From DATAWZ01 sp036266975 (GTDB taxonomy: Bacteria > Actinomycetota > Thermoleophilia > Solirubrobacterales > Solirubrobacteraceae), in NCBI GenBank assembly GCA_036266975.1, contig DATAWZ010000058.1, positions 1 to 7,107 of the forward strand: a stretch of 7,107 bases of DNA, given 5' to 3'. Positions 1 through 5,551 of this stretch are shown piece by piece; position 1 is the stretch's first letter, and every line of letters begins with the position of its first letter. The notes below the pieces were generated by a model. The model was not told the origin of the DNA. It saw only the letters and a list, made by a program, of their open reading frames with translations, and ran no database searches. The position numbers and the translations under genes are program-made.

Positions 1-228
1 GTCGATGCCGCCGTACACCCACTCCCGCACGGTGCCCGGGTGCACGCCGGCGAGCCGCCAGCGCACCGCGTCGAGCGGTTCGCTCACGCCGGCGCGCCGC
101 CAACTCACCGCGGCGGACGCCTCGACGCGGTGTCGCCACCACTCGAGGCCCTCGCGCGCCGAGATGCCGAGCGACTGCCAGGGCTCGGGGTCGAACGCCG
201 GCTCCTGCTGCGGATCGGGGCAGCTCAT
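1..228 (-). CDS. Trp-repeat hypothetical protein, N-terminal 76 residues (runs off the left edge)
   Basis: An open frame starts at ATG 228..226 and stays open to base 1, so only the N-terminus is visible and the stop lies outside. The start codon overlaps the stop of the VWA gene as ATGA (stop at 227..225), the usual sign of translational coupling, so it is very likely a real third operon member. I do not recognise a named family. The visible part is a short acidic/proline N-terminus followed by repeated units of the form W-x-x-x-G-[VI]: WQSLGI at 17, WRRAGV at 43, WRLAGV at 57 and WVYGGI at 70, with a degenerate WRHRVE at 31. The spacing is 12-14 residues. Such units suggest short tandem helices. 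There is no signal peptide, membrane segment or catalytic motif in the visible part. By context it may be a substrate, adaptor or partner of the MoxR/VWA pair; that is inference. Confidence 0.75.
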   Translation of the reverse strand, partial: MSCPDPQQEPAFDPEPWQSLGISAREGLEWWRHRVEASAAVSWRRAGVSEPLDAVRWRLAGVHPGTVREWVYGGID

Positions 229-1532
229 CGGCCGGCCACCGCGTCACCGATCATCACCGTGCGAGCCCAGGGCGGCGTGCTGCCGCGCGGGTCCATGAGC
301 CCGACGATCACGGGTATCTCGTGGGGCGGCGCCGAGCGCCACGGCGTGAAACCGTCCGTGAGCACGACGATCAGGTCCGGCCGCGGTCGCAGCTCGGCGG
401 CCGCCTCGAGCCCCGCGCCCATGTCGGTGCCGCCGCCGCCCTCGAGGCGGATCGCGCGCACGTCGTAAACGCGCTGGACTGCGTGGGCCTGTGCGTCGCA
501 GGCGATCAGGCGCAGGTTGCGCCGGGCCACGCCGAGGCTGCGCAGCACGCCTGTGACCTCGGCGAGCGCCTGCCCGAGCATCGCGTCGCTCATGCTGCCG
601 GAGGTGTCGACCACCAGCGCCACCTGCGGCAGCGGCTGGCGCAGGCTCGGCAGCACCACGTCGGGCGTCGCGCTCGCCCGGCGCGACGGGCGGCGGTATG
701 TGAAGTCGACCTGTCCGCTGACGGCGGCGGTACCGCGGCGGACCTGGGCGGCGAGCTGCCTGCGCCAGTTTGTGCTCGGCTCGAGCACCTCCTCCGCCCA
801 GCGTTGCCAACCGGCCGGCGTGTCGCCGCACTCGCGGGTGTGCTCGAGGATGCGCCGCGCGGTGTCGCGCGCCACCAGCTGCCTGGCGACCGCGGTCAGC
901 CCCGGCTTCCCGCAGTCCCAGGCGCGATCACGGCCATCGACGCCGCTGCCGCAGTCGTCGCTGCAGTGCAGCGACGGTGGGCCGCCGATCTCGCTGCTCG
1001 AGCGCGTGCTGACCCGCTCGGCGCCTGCGTCTGCGAGCGCATCCCAGTACTGCTCGGCAGTCCAGCCGTCGGCCAGTTCGTAGTGGGAGGGGTGAATCGC
1101 CCGATCCGGAAGCTCTAGGCTGGCGGTGCGCAGATCGTCGTTGATCTCGGCGTCGGCGGCGATGTTCCAGCGGTGCTGCTCGGGTGTGCGGGCGCCGAGC
1201 GGACCGTCCGCGGGCTCGTCTCCCGGAAAGCGCGGCGCGTGATCGCGCAGCAGGTGGCTGACCTGGTGGAGCAGCCAGAAGCCGAGCTCGCCGACTTCGG
1301 TTTCCGCGAGCACGGCAAGGTCGATGTAGAGGTGCCAGGAGCGGTCGGCGGGAAACGAGCGCAGGTCGATTGCCGGATCGCCACCCTCCGAGCGGTCCAC
1401 CACGACCGGGTCGAGCGCCAGCAGTGCACTCGCGAGGTAGGGAGCCTCGTGCGCCGCCCACACGCGGCCAGCGGCCCAGCGCCGCCGCTCACCGGCGTCG
1501 CGCTCCTCGATCCGCTGGAAGCGAATCGCCAT
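225..1532 (-). CDS. VWA-domain protein with DUF2201-like N-terminal (degenerate) metallopeptidase domain
   Basis: The protein has 435 residues, starts at ATG 1532 and ends at TGA 227..225. The GAGG of the preceding gene's stop context (TGAGG) serves as its ribosome binding site. Residues about 15-140 resemble the putative metallopeptidase domain found N-terminal to VWA-like domains (DUF2201 type): a helix with H89-x-x-x-H93, then the WNIAADAEIN signature at 122-131, whose D127 could be a third metal ligand. The motif reads HQVSH, so the general-base Glu of HExxH is a Gln. A small Cys/His cluster follows (H189, C190, C194, C207). The C-terminal VWA domain (about 303-432) has an intact MIDAS: DTSGS at 309-313, T369 in a GGGGTD loop, and D393 in LTDG. 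No signal peptide or membrane helix is seen, so it is cytoplasmic. Its partner is probably the MoxR ATPase encoded 9 bases upstream. MoxR-VWA pairs are known to act in protein or metal-cofactor assembly; the target here is unknown. Confidence 0.9.
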   Translation of the reverse strand: MAIRFQRIEERDAGERRRWAAGRVWAAHEAPYLASALLALDPVVVDRSEGGDPAIDLRSFPADRSWHLYIDLAVLAETEVGELGFWLLHQVSHLLRDHAPRFPGDEPADGPLGARTPEQHRWNIAADAEINDDLRTASLELPDRAIHPSHYELADGWTAEQYWDALADAGAERVSTRSSSEIGGPPSLHCSDDCGSGVDGRDRAWDCGKPGLTAVARQLVARDTARRILEHTRECGDTPAGWQRWAEEVLEPSTNWRRQLAAQVRRGTAAVSGQVDFTYRRPSRRASATPDVVLPSLRQPLPQVALVVDTSGSMSDAMLGQALAEVTGVLRSLGVARRNLRLIACDAQAHAVQRVYDVRAIRLEGGGGTDMGAGLEAAAELRPRPDLIVVLTDGFTPWRSAPPHEIPVIVGLMDPRGSTPPWARTVMIGDAVAGR

Positions 1533-1541
1533 GCCAGCGCC

Positions 1542-2633
1542 TCAGGCGAGCAGTCCCGCGGCGCGAAGGACCGGGGCCAGCTCCATCAGCGCATCCGGGA
1601 TCGCGGCGCCGGGCGGGCGATCGCGGGCGAGCGTTCGCGCGACGAGCGTCGCCACGTCGGGTGCGCGGTCGGCGACGCGCGCCACGACCTGCCAGGCCTG
1701 GTCCCAGCGTTCGACGCCACCGTCAGCGATCGCGACCGCTGCCACAGCGGTCAGGACGGCGAAGGCGCGGTCGCTGCGCTCCGGCAGCTCGAAGCCCGCC
1801 GGGTCGTCGAGCACCGCCTCCGGGTCGGGCAGGTCGAGGTGCTCGAGCCAGGAGAGGAACTCGAGTGCCGCGCCCGCGCCGACGGCGCCCTCGACGAGCG
1901 CGGCGCGCGCGGCCTCGGAGGCGCGTGAGGCCTCGCAGGCGCCGAGCAGCCGTGCGACCGCCTCCCAGCTGCGGGGGCTCGGCCAGCCGCGGCCGGCGTC
2001 GACCGCCGAGCGCGGCAACGCAAGCGCGAGCGCCGGTCGCACCTGGAGGAAGGCGCCGACGCTCGCCCGCGCGGCCATCGCCTGGGCCATGCTGGGCGGG
2101 TTGGCGATACCCGCAAGGACGGGCGGGGGGAAGCCGACGGCCAGTCCGTTGGCTATGTACCGACCGTCCACGGGCCAGTCGAGGTGGACCAGGCGATTCG
2201 CGAGCGGTGCCGAGAGCTCCCAGCCGTCGGCGGCCTCGTCGGGAGGGTTGGCGGCCGCGACGACGCGGACGCCCTCCGGCAGGCGCACGTCGCCCACGAC
2301 GCGTTCGAGCACCACGCGAAGCATCGCGGCCTGCACCGCCGGTGGCGCCGTCGTCAGCTCGTCCAGGAACAGCAGGCCCTGGCCGGCCTCACACAGGCGC
2401 GTCGCCCAGGCCGGCGCCGACAGTCGGACGGAGCCGTCGACGATCACGGGGAGTCCGGCGACGTCGCTCGGCTCGCGGATCGAGCCGATCACGGTCTCGA
2501 CGGGCCAGCCGAGGGTCTCGCCGAGGGCGACGACGGCCGAGGTCTTGCCGGTTCCGGGACTGCCCCACAACAGCACGGGCACCCCCGCCGTGATGCCGAC
2601 GGCGAGCGCCTCGAGCGCCGATGTGCTGTCCAT
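1542..2633 (-). CDS. MoxR-type AAA+ ATPase
   Basis: The protein has 363 residues from ATG 2633. Walker A is GSPGTGKT at 24-31 and Walker B is LLFLDE at 87-92. Sensor 1 is the Asn of AAANP (N129). A candidate arginine finger is R147 in PLANRL, and a sensor-2-like Arg is R221 in the SPRSWE motif. The Walker B DELTTAPPAVQAAML stretch and AAANP are typical of the MoxR branch, which remodels proteins together with VWA partners. The C-terminal ~170 residues form an Ala/Leu-rich helical region that I cannot assign. An in-frame ATG ten codons upstream (2663) has no convincing ribosome binding site. The 2633 start lies 6 bases after a -10-like TACTCT, so it would be read from a leaderless mRNA and is preferred. 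The stop (1544..1542) is 9 bases from the VWA gene, so the two are co-transcribed. The protein is cytoplasmic and ATP-driven. Confidence 0.93.
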   Translation of the reverse strand: MDSTSALEALAVGITAGVPVLLWGSPGTGKTSAVVALGETLGWPVETVIGSIREPSDVAGLPVIVDGSVRLSAPAWATRLCEAGQGLLFLDELTTAPPAVQAAMLRVVLERVVGDVRLPEGVRVVAAANPPDEAADGWELSAPLANRLVHLDWPVDGRYIANGLAVGFPPPVLAGIANPPSMAQAMAARASVGAFLQVRPALALALPRSAVDAGRGWPSPRSWEAVARLLGACEASRASEAARAALVEGAVGAGAALEFLSWLEHLDLPDPEAVLDDPAGFELPERSDRAFAVLTAVAAVAIADGGVERWDQAWQVVARVADRAPDVATLVARTLARDRPPGAAIPDALMELAPVLRAAGLLA

Positions 2634-2639
2634 CGCTCG

Positions 2640-2668
2640 AGAGTAGCGCCCACCCGCCGCCATGGCTA
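2640..2668 (-). promoter_or_regulatory. Candidate promoter for the MoxR/VWA operon (leaderless)
   Basis: Read on the minus strand, TAGCCA (2668..2663, 4 of 6 matches to TTGACA) is followed by a 17-base spacer and TACTCT (2645..2640, fits the actinobacterial TANNNT -10 pattern). Six bases later comes the ATG at 2633, so transcription would begin at or next to the start codon. Leaderless mRNAs are common in actinobacteria. Hexamers this loose occur by chance, so support comes mainly from spacing and position. Confidence 0.4.
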
Positions 2669-2677
2669 TCAGCCGTC

Positions 2678-2751
2678 CAGGCGTTCGCCTGCGTCGAGGA
2701 TGCGTCCGGCCCGATACGGGCGCTCGCGTGTCTAGAACACGTCGAACGTGT
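2678..2751. repeat. Cluster of four short inverted repeats (possible operator region)
   Basis: Within the gap between the flavoprotein gene and the MoxR gene are four near-contiguous inverted repeats. These are CAGGCG-tt-CGCCTG (2678-2691), GCCCG-ata-CGGGC (2709-2721), CGTGT-ctaga-ACACG (2727-2741) and ACACGT-cga-ACGTGT (2737-2751). The last two share the ACACG half-site, so that half can pair with either side. None is followed by a T tract on the minus strand, so canonical intrinsic termination is not supported. The position 10-110 bases upstream of the candidate -35 box is compatible with regulator binding sites for the MoxR operon. The function is inferred only. Confidence 0.35.
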
Positions 2752-2796
2752 CAACGACCACGCTGTGGATCTTCATCCCCAGCTGGCCTCAGCGAC

Positions 2797-4017
2797 TCAT
2801 GCGGGATCCGGATCGATCAGTCCCCGACCGGTCCAGACCTTGCCCGGTGCGAGCCCGAGCAGCTCGTCGGCGATGTGCTGCAGGATCGCCGGGCCGGTGG
2901 TCACGTGCTGCGTGCCGGTGTAGATGTCGCGGAAGCATCGCTGGACGGTGCTCGGGCGAAGCGAGATGCCGCCCCCATAGAGGTAGGCGAACGTGCCGAT
3001 CTCGGCGACGACGGTGGTGACATGGTTGAGCGCGAGCCGCGCCAGTGTGATCTGGCGCGTGGTCATCGGTTCGCCGCCCAGGATCGTGGCCTCGATCGAC
3101 GACTGCGCTTCGATCACCAGCGCCCGCGCGGCGCGGAACCGCGCCTCGGCCTTGCTGTAGCGCTCCCTGAACGCTGCATCGCCGCCGCTCTCGGGGATCC
3201 GGCTCGAGCGCGGCGGCTGTGAGACCGCGAGCTCCGCGACCTCATCGAGCGCCCGGCGCCCTACGCCAAGGGCCCACGCGCTGTGGCAGATCGCGCCCAT
3301 CCCGGCGATACCGAGCCGGTAGAGGCCGCCGCCGTGCACGGGGACGTTCGCGGACTGGATGTGGGTGTACTCGAAGGGAACGAACACGTCGGTCAGCGAG
3401 TAGTCGATGCTCGCGGTCGCGCGCAGCCCGAGCACGTCCTCCCAGCCGCCGTGGAACTCCGCCTGTTCGAAGGGCGTGATGAAGATCCGAATCTCTGGCC
3501 GGTTGGTCCCGGGCACGATGCGCGGCTGATCGCCGTCGTACACCGGCGCGCCGCTGTGGCACCACTGGCCGTGCAGCAGGCCGCTGCCGTAGCGCCAGCG
3601 CGCGGTGACGCGGAAGCCACCATCGACCGCAACGGCGCGTCCGACGGGCGCGCCGGTGCCGGCGATGATCGGGATGCTCCCGTCGCCGAAGATCGCGTTC
3701 GCGCTCGACTCCGGCAGGTACGCGGCGGCCGACGCGGTCGCGACCTCCCAGGCCATCAGCACCCAGCCGGTCGCGCCATCGGCATACGAGAGAGCCTCGA
3801 TCGCCTCGAGGCCCTCGACCGGGCCGACCTCGGCGCCGCCGAAGCACTCCGGCACCCACAGGCCCACCAGTCCGCTGTCGCGCAGCAGCGCGACGGTCTC
3901 GTCGGTGAGCAGCCCGGCCGCCTCGTTGGCGTCGGCCTGCGCGGAAACGGCGTCGTGCAGCCCGCTCGCCACGGCGGCGAACGAGGTCCGGTCAGGGGCC
4001 TCGCCGGGCGCGGCCAT
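2797..4017 (-). CDS. Acyl-CoA dehydrogenase-fold flavoprotein, probable flavin-dependent monooxygenase/hydroxylase type
   Basis: The protein has 406 residues. The fold order fits the family: an N-terminal helical domain (LLRDSGLVGLWVPECFGG, 44-61, and LSYADGATGW, 76-85), a middle beta domain (WRYGSGLLHGQWCHSG, 141-156; LGLRATASIDYSLTDVFVP, 197-215), and a C-terminal helical domain ending in the VQRCFRDIYTGTQHV signature (358-372). The C-terminal domain is of the Acyl-CoA_dh_2 kind shared by HpaB/HsaA-like two-component hydroxylases, and I see no clear acyl-CoA dehydrogenase catalytic Glu. It is therefore more likely an oxygenase using reduced flavin from a separate reductase than a true dehydrogenase. 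No reductase is in the window. The start ATG at 4017 overlaps the stop of a 26-codon ORF (TGATG), with GGAAG as a weak ribosome binding site. Substrate unknown; an aromatic or polycyclic compound would fit the family. It is cytoplasmic. Confidence 0.88.
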   Translation of the reverse strand: MAAPGEAPDRTSFAAVASGLHDAVSAQADANEAAGLLTDETVALLRDSGLVGLWVPECFGGAEVGPVEGLEAIEALSYADGATGWVLMAWEVATASAAAYLPESSANAIFGDGSIPIIAGTGAPVGRAVAVDGGFRVTARWRYGSGLLHGQWCHSGAPVYDGDQPRIVPGTNRPEIRIFITPFEQAEFHGGWEDVLGLRATASIDYSLTDVFVPFEYTHIQSANVPVHGGGLYRLGIAGMGAICHSAWALGVGRRALDEVAELAVSQPPRSSRIPESGGDAAFRERYSKAEARFRAARALVIEAQSSIEATILGGEPMTTRQITLARLALNHVTTVVAEIGTFAYLYGGGISLRPSTVQRCFRDIYTGTQHVTTGPAILQHIADELLGLAPGKVWTGRGLIDPDPA

Positions 4018-4097
4018 CAGGCTTCCAGGCGTCGCGCCGACACCGCCGCTGCGCGGGGGTCCGCCGGCACAGCGGATTCGTCGTTCACTGAGCGCAC
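4017..4097 (-). CDS. Candidate 26-residue small ORF / leader peptide coupled to the flavoprotein gene
   Basis: GTG 4097 follows a very strong ribosome binding site (GAGGAGGAGGAAGG, minus strand 4112..4099) with 5-8 bases of spacing, the best such site in the window. The frame encodes a 26-residue peptide (starts MRSVNDESAV, ends SARRLEA) and stops at TGA 4019..4017, whose last A is the first base of the flavoprotein ATG. That geometry fits translational coupling, by which the small ORF would feed ribosomes to the flavoprotein gene. A second GTG at 4088 would give 23 residues. No family is recognised and no attenuation motif is obvious. Alternatively the strong site serves the flavoprotein mRNA in some other way, but no in-frame start for the flavoprotein lies closer to it. 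Confidence 0.45.
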   Translation of the reverse strand: MRSVNDESAVPADPRAAAVSARRLEA

Positions 4098-4098
4098 A

Positions 4099-4112
4099 CC
4101 TTCCTCCTCCTC
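4099..4112 (-). promoter_or_regulatory. Strong Shine-Dalgarno site
   Basis: GAGGAGGAGGAAGG on the minus strand contains two overlapping AGGAGG cores. It sits 5-8 bases before GTG 4097 but 81 bases or more before the flavoprotein ATG at 4017. It therefore points to translation of the small ORF rather than direct initiation of the flavoprotein. Confidence 0.6.
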
Positions 4113-4150
4113 TTGCAGAGCGCGCGATCCTTGCAGCAATTCAGGATGTA

Positions 4151-4163
4151 TGCCGTGACGGCA
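4151..4163. repeat. 13-base palindrome in the aldolase-flavoprotein gap
   Basis: TGCCGT-g-ACGGCA is a perfect inverted repeat with a one-base centre, lying 13 bases after the aldolase stop. The centre is too short for an RNA hairpin with the full stem, and no T tract follows on the minus strand. A protein-binding site or chance are both possible. Closer to the small ORF, CTGCAAG occurs twice (4136..4130 and 4118..4112), 18 bases apart. Confidence 0.2.
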
Positions 4164-4176
4164 CGCGCGCCGCCGG

Positions 4177-4950
4177 CTACTCGAAGGACTCGACCTGCCG
4201 GCCCAGCGCCGCATAGGCGACCTCACCCAGCCCGGCGGGCACGTCGCGGCCGAAGGAGTCGATCTTCAGGACCGATTCGGCCGAGCGCTGGCGGGCCTCG
4301 TCGCCGATCTCCATGATTGGCCGACCGGTGCTCTGCGTGGCGACCTGCACGTCGCAGGCGCGCTGGAGCGTCCAGAGCAGGAACCAGGCTGCCGGGATGG
4401 TCGGGCCGCACGCGAGCAGTCCGTGGTTGCGCAGGATCATCAGGTTGCAGGACCCCAAGGCCGCCACCAGGCGCTCCTTCTCACCGGGCTCGGTCGTAGC
4501 TCCCTCGAAGTCGTGATAGGCGAGGTGGCCATACAGCTGGGCCGCGTAGAAGTTGTTCCAGTCGAGTCCCTCGCGAAGGCCGGCGACCACAGAGCCGGAC
4601 GTGGTGTGCGTATGCATGACGCAGCGCACGTCGGGACGGGCCGCGTGGACGGCGCTGTGGATGATCAGACCGGCGAGATTCACGGGCCACTCGCTCGCGC
4701 CCACGATGTTGCCGTCGAGGTCGATCTTCACGAGGTTCTCGGGCGTCACCTCGGCGTAGGTCAGCCCGAACGGGTTGATCAAGAGGTGATCGTCCTCGCC
4801 GGGGAGCCGCAGGCTGATGTGGTTGTAGATCAGCGCGGTCCAGCCGAGGAGGTGGAAGATGCGGTAGCAGGTGGCGAGCTCGACGCGAAATCGCCACTCC
4901 TCCTCGCCGATGTTGGCCGGACGCCTCGACGTGTTCTGGAGCTCGGTCAT
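4177..4950 (-). CDS. Class II aldolase/adducin family protein
   Basis: The protein has 257 residues, starting at ATG 4950 with GGCGAG/GGAAGG upstream, and stops at TAG 4179. The family landmarks are in order: YNHISLRLPGEDDHLLINP (42-60), YAEVTPENLVKIDLDGN (65-81), the metal-binding MHTHT (H113, H115) and LRNHGLL (H176). Classical members (fuculose- or rhamnulose-phosphate aldolases, ribulose-5-phosphate epimerase) bind zinc through these His residues. The active-site region that normally carries a Glu/Asp before the helix reads VNLAGLIIHSAVHAARPDV (90-108). This is the adducin-like bacterial subgroup, so phosphate-sugar aldolase activity should not be assumed. A decarboxylase, aldolase or lyase acting on a non-sugar substrate is possible. 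The gene lies 105 bases after the NTF2-like gene and 159 before the flavoprotein, and is likely co-transcribed with both. The protein is cytoplasmic. Confidence 0.9.
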   Translation of the reverse strand: MTELQNTSRRPANIGEEEWRFRVELATCYRIFHLLGWTALIYNHISLRLPGEDDHLLINPFGLTYAEVTPENLVKIDLDGNIVGASEWPVNLAGLIIHSAVHAARPDVRCVMHTHTTSGSVVAGLREGLDWNNFYAAQLYGHLAYHDFEGATTEPGEKERLVAALGSCNLMILRNHGLLACGPTIPAAWFLLWTLQRACDVQVATQSTGRPIMEIGDEARQRSAESVLKIDSFGRDVPAGLGEVAYAALGRQVESFE

Positions 4951-4981
4951 CTTCTCGCCTTCCTCTTCGTGGTGGCGCCGA

Positions 4982-5005
4982 CGGCGTCGTGGTGCCGCGA
5001 CGCCG
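4982..5005. repeat. 8-bp-stem hairpin between the NTF2-like and aldolase genes
   Basis: CGGCGTCG (4982-4989) pairs perfectly with CGACGCCG (4998-5005) around an 8-base loop, in the 105-base gap. No T tract follows on the minus strand. It might tune relative expression of the two genes or stabilise mRNA ends, but at this GC content such stems also arise by chance. Confidence 0.25.
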
Positions 5006-5055
5006 CCGATGCTAGTGCTTCACGGCGCCCCAGAGGACACCGAGGCGCCGCCGTG

Positions 5056-5454
5056 TCAGGCTCCTGGCCGATCGACCTGGACGTGCATTCGGCTGATCCT
5101 CCAGGTTTCGTCCTCCTCGACCAGACGGTCGACGTACACCCCGGTCGAGACGATCGCGATCCCCGCCTGCGCGGCGCTGAGCAGCACATAGGAGGCGCGC
5201 GCTGTGGCGGTGCCGTCGGACTCCAGGTCGATCTCGATGTTGGTGAGCATGTGGCGTGGCTGGGTGTCCGCGCCGCTGGCGGCGCGACGCGCGCTCAGCG
5301 AATCGCGGATCGCATCCCGGCCCGACGTGGTGCCCTCGAACGAAACTAGCTCGGCGTCTGCGGTGAAGCAGTCGATCAGCAGGTCGAGGTCGTTGTCGTC
5401 AAAGCCCCTGGCACAGCGGTACAGCCTGTTCGCGATCTCGCGTCGCGCACTCAT
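5056..5454 (-). CDS. NTF2-like / SnoaL-like family protein
   Basis: The protein has 132 residues. It fits the cone-shaped NTF2 fold: an N-terminal helix with LYRCARGFDDNDLDLLIDCF (11-30), the ADAELVSFEG strand (33-41), GRDAIRDSL (45-53), then strands around HMLTNIEIDL (68-77), TATARASYVLL (82-92), TGVYVDRLVEED (104-115) and WRISRMHVQVDRP (118-130). This matches SnoaL-like proteins, which include dehydratases, isomerases, cyclases and binding-only members. Candidate active-site residues are D19/D20 and H68, but the reaction cannot be predicted. The start ATG 5454 is chosen because GGGGAGGA lies 5 bases upstream (5467..5460). A GTG eight codons further upstream (5478) lacks such a site and falls in a hairpin. 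As first gene of the block with the aldolase and flavoprotein, it probably acts on the same substrate or intermediate. Confidence 0.85.
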   Translation of the reverse strand: MSARREIANRLYRCARGFDDNDLDLLIDCFTADAELVSFEGTTSGRDAIRDSLSARRAASGADTQPRHMLTNIEIDLESDGTATARASYVLLSAAQAGIAIVSTGVYVDRLVEEDETWRISRMHVQVDRPGA

Positions 5455-5459
5455 CCTGA

Positions 5460-5467
5460 TCCTCCCC
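5460..5467 (-). promoter_or_regulatory. Ribosome binding site that fixes the NTF2-like gene start
   Basis: GGGGAGGA on the minus strand lies 5 bases from ATG 5454. It supports that start over the upstream in-frame GTG at 5478. Confidence 0.7.
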
Positions 5468-5477
5468 GTAGCGGACA

Positions 5478-5506
5478 CGCTCGCCGGCCTCGGCGGCCGG
5501 CGAGCG
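5478..5506. terminator. Perfect 12-bp GC-rich hairpin between lipoprotein and NTF2-like genes
   Basis: CGCTCGCCGGCC (5478-5489) pairs perfectly with GGCCGGCGAGCG (5495-5506) around a 5-base loop. It is the strongest inverted repeat found in the window. It lies 45 bases after the lipoprotein stop and 10 bases before the NTF2-like ribosome binding site. There is no T tract on either strand, so canonical intrinsic termination is not shown. Actinobacterial terminators often lack the tract, and a 5'-leader hairpin of the downstream gene is the alternative. A weak promoter-like pair, CTGAGT (5540..5535) and TAGAGT (5517..5512) with 17-base spacing, would start transcription just before the hairpin. 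Confidence 0.45.
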
Positions 5507-5551
5507 GTTGGACTCTAGACGACGCGCACGCGGGACTCAGGCGAGCTGCAC

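Noticed and set aside
1370..2593. Long plus-strand open frame (407 codons) opposite the MoxR and VWA genes
   Set aside because: Its product is an Arg/Pro/Ser-rich low-complexity string with no motif, typical of antisense frames in very GC-rich DNA, while the minus strand encodes clear AAA+ and VWA domains.
1531..2646. Plus-strand open frame (371 codons) opposite the MoxR gene
   Set aside because: The product is Ser/Ala/Arg-rich with no domain; it is a shadow of the ATPase coding strand.
2732..2776. 14-codon minus-strand ORF (MKIHSVVVDTFDVF) in the gap before the MoxR gene
   Set aside because: No spaced ribosome binding site, very short, and it overlaps the inverted repeats. A leader peptide is conceivable but unsupported.
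3283..4158. Plus-strand open frame (291 codons) opposite the flavoprotein gene
   Set aside because: No recognisable domain, and the opposite strand carries a full acyl-CoA dehydrogenase-fold protein.
4017..4226. Full 69-codon frame extending the small ORF upstream into the aldolase 3' end
   Set aside because: The upstream part is Arg/Ser-rich and overlaps the aldolase coding sequence. The strong ribosome binding site points to the internal GTG at 4097 instead.
4423..5349. Plus-strand open frame (308 codons) opposite the aldolase and NTF2-like genes
   Set aside because: It crosses the boundary of two well-supported minus-strand genes, and its product has no family signature.
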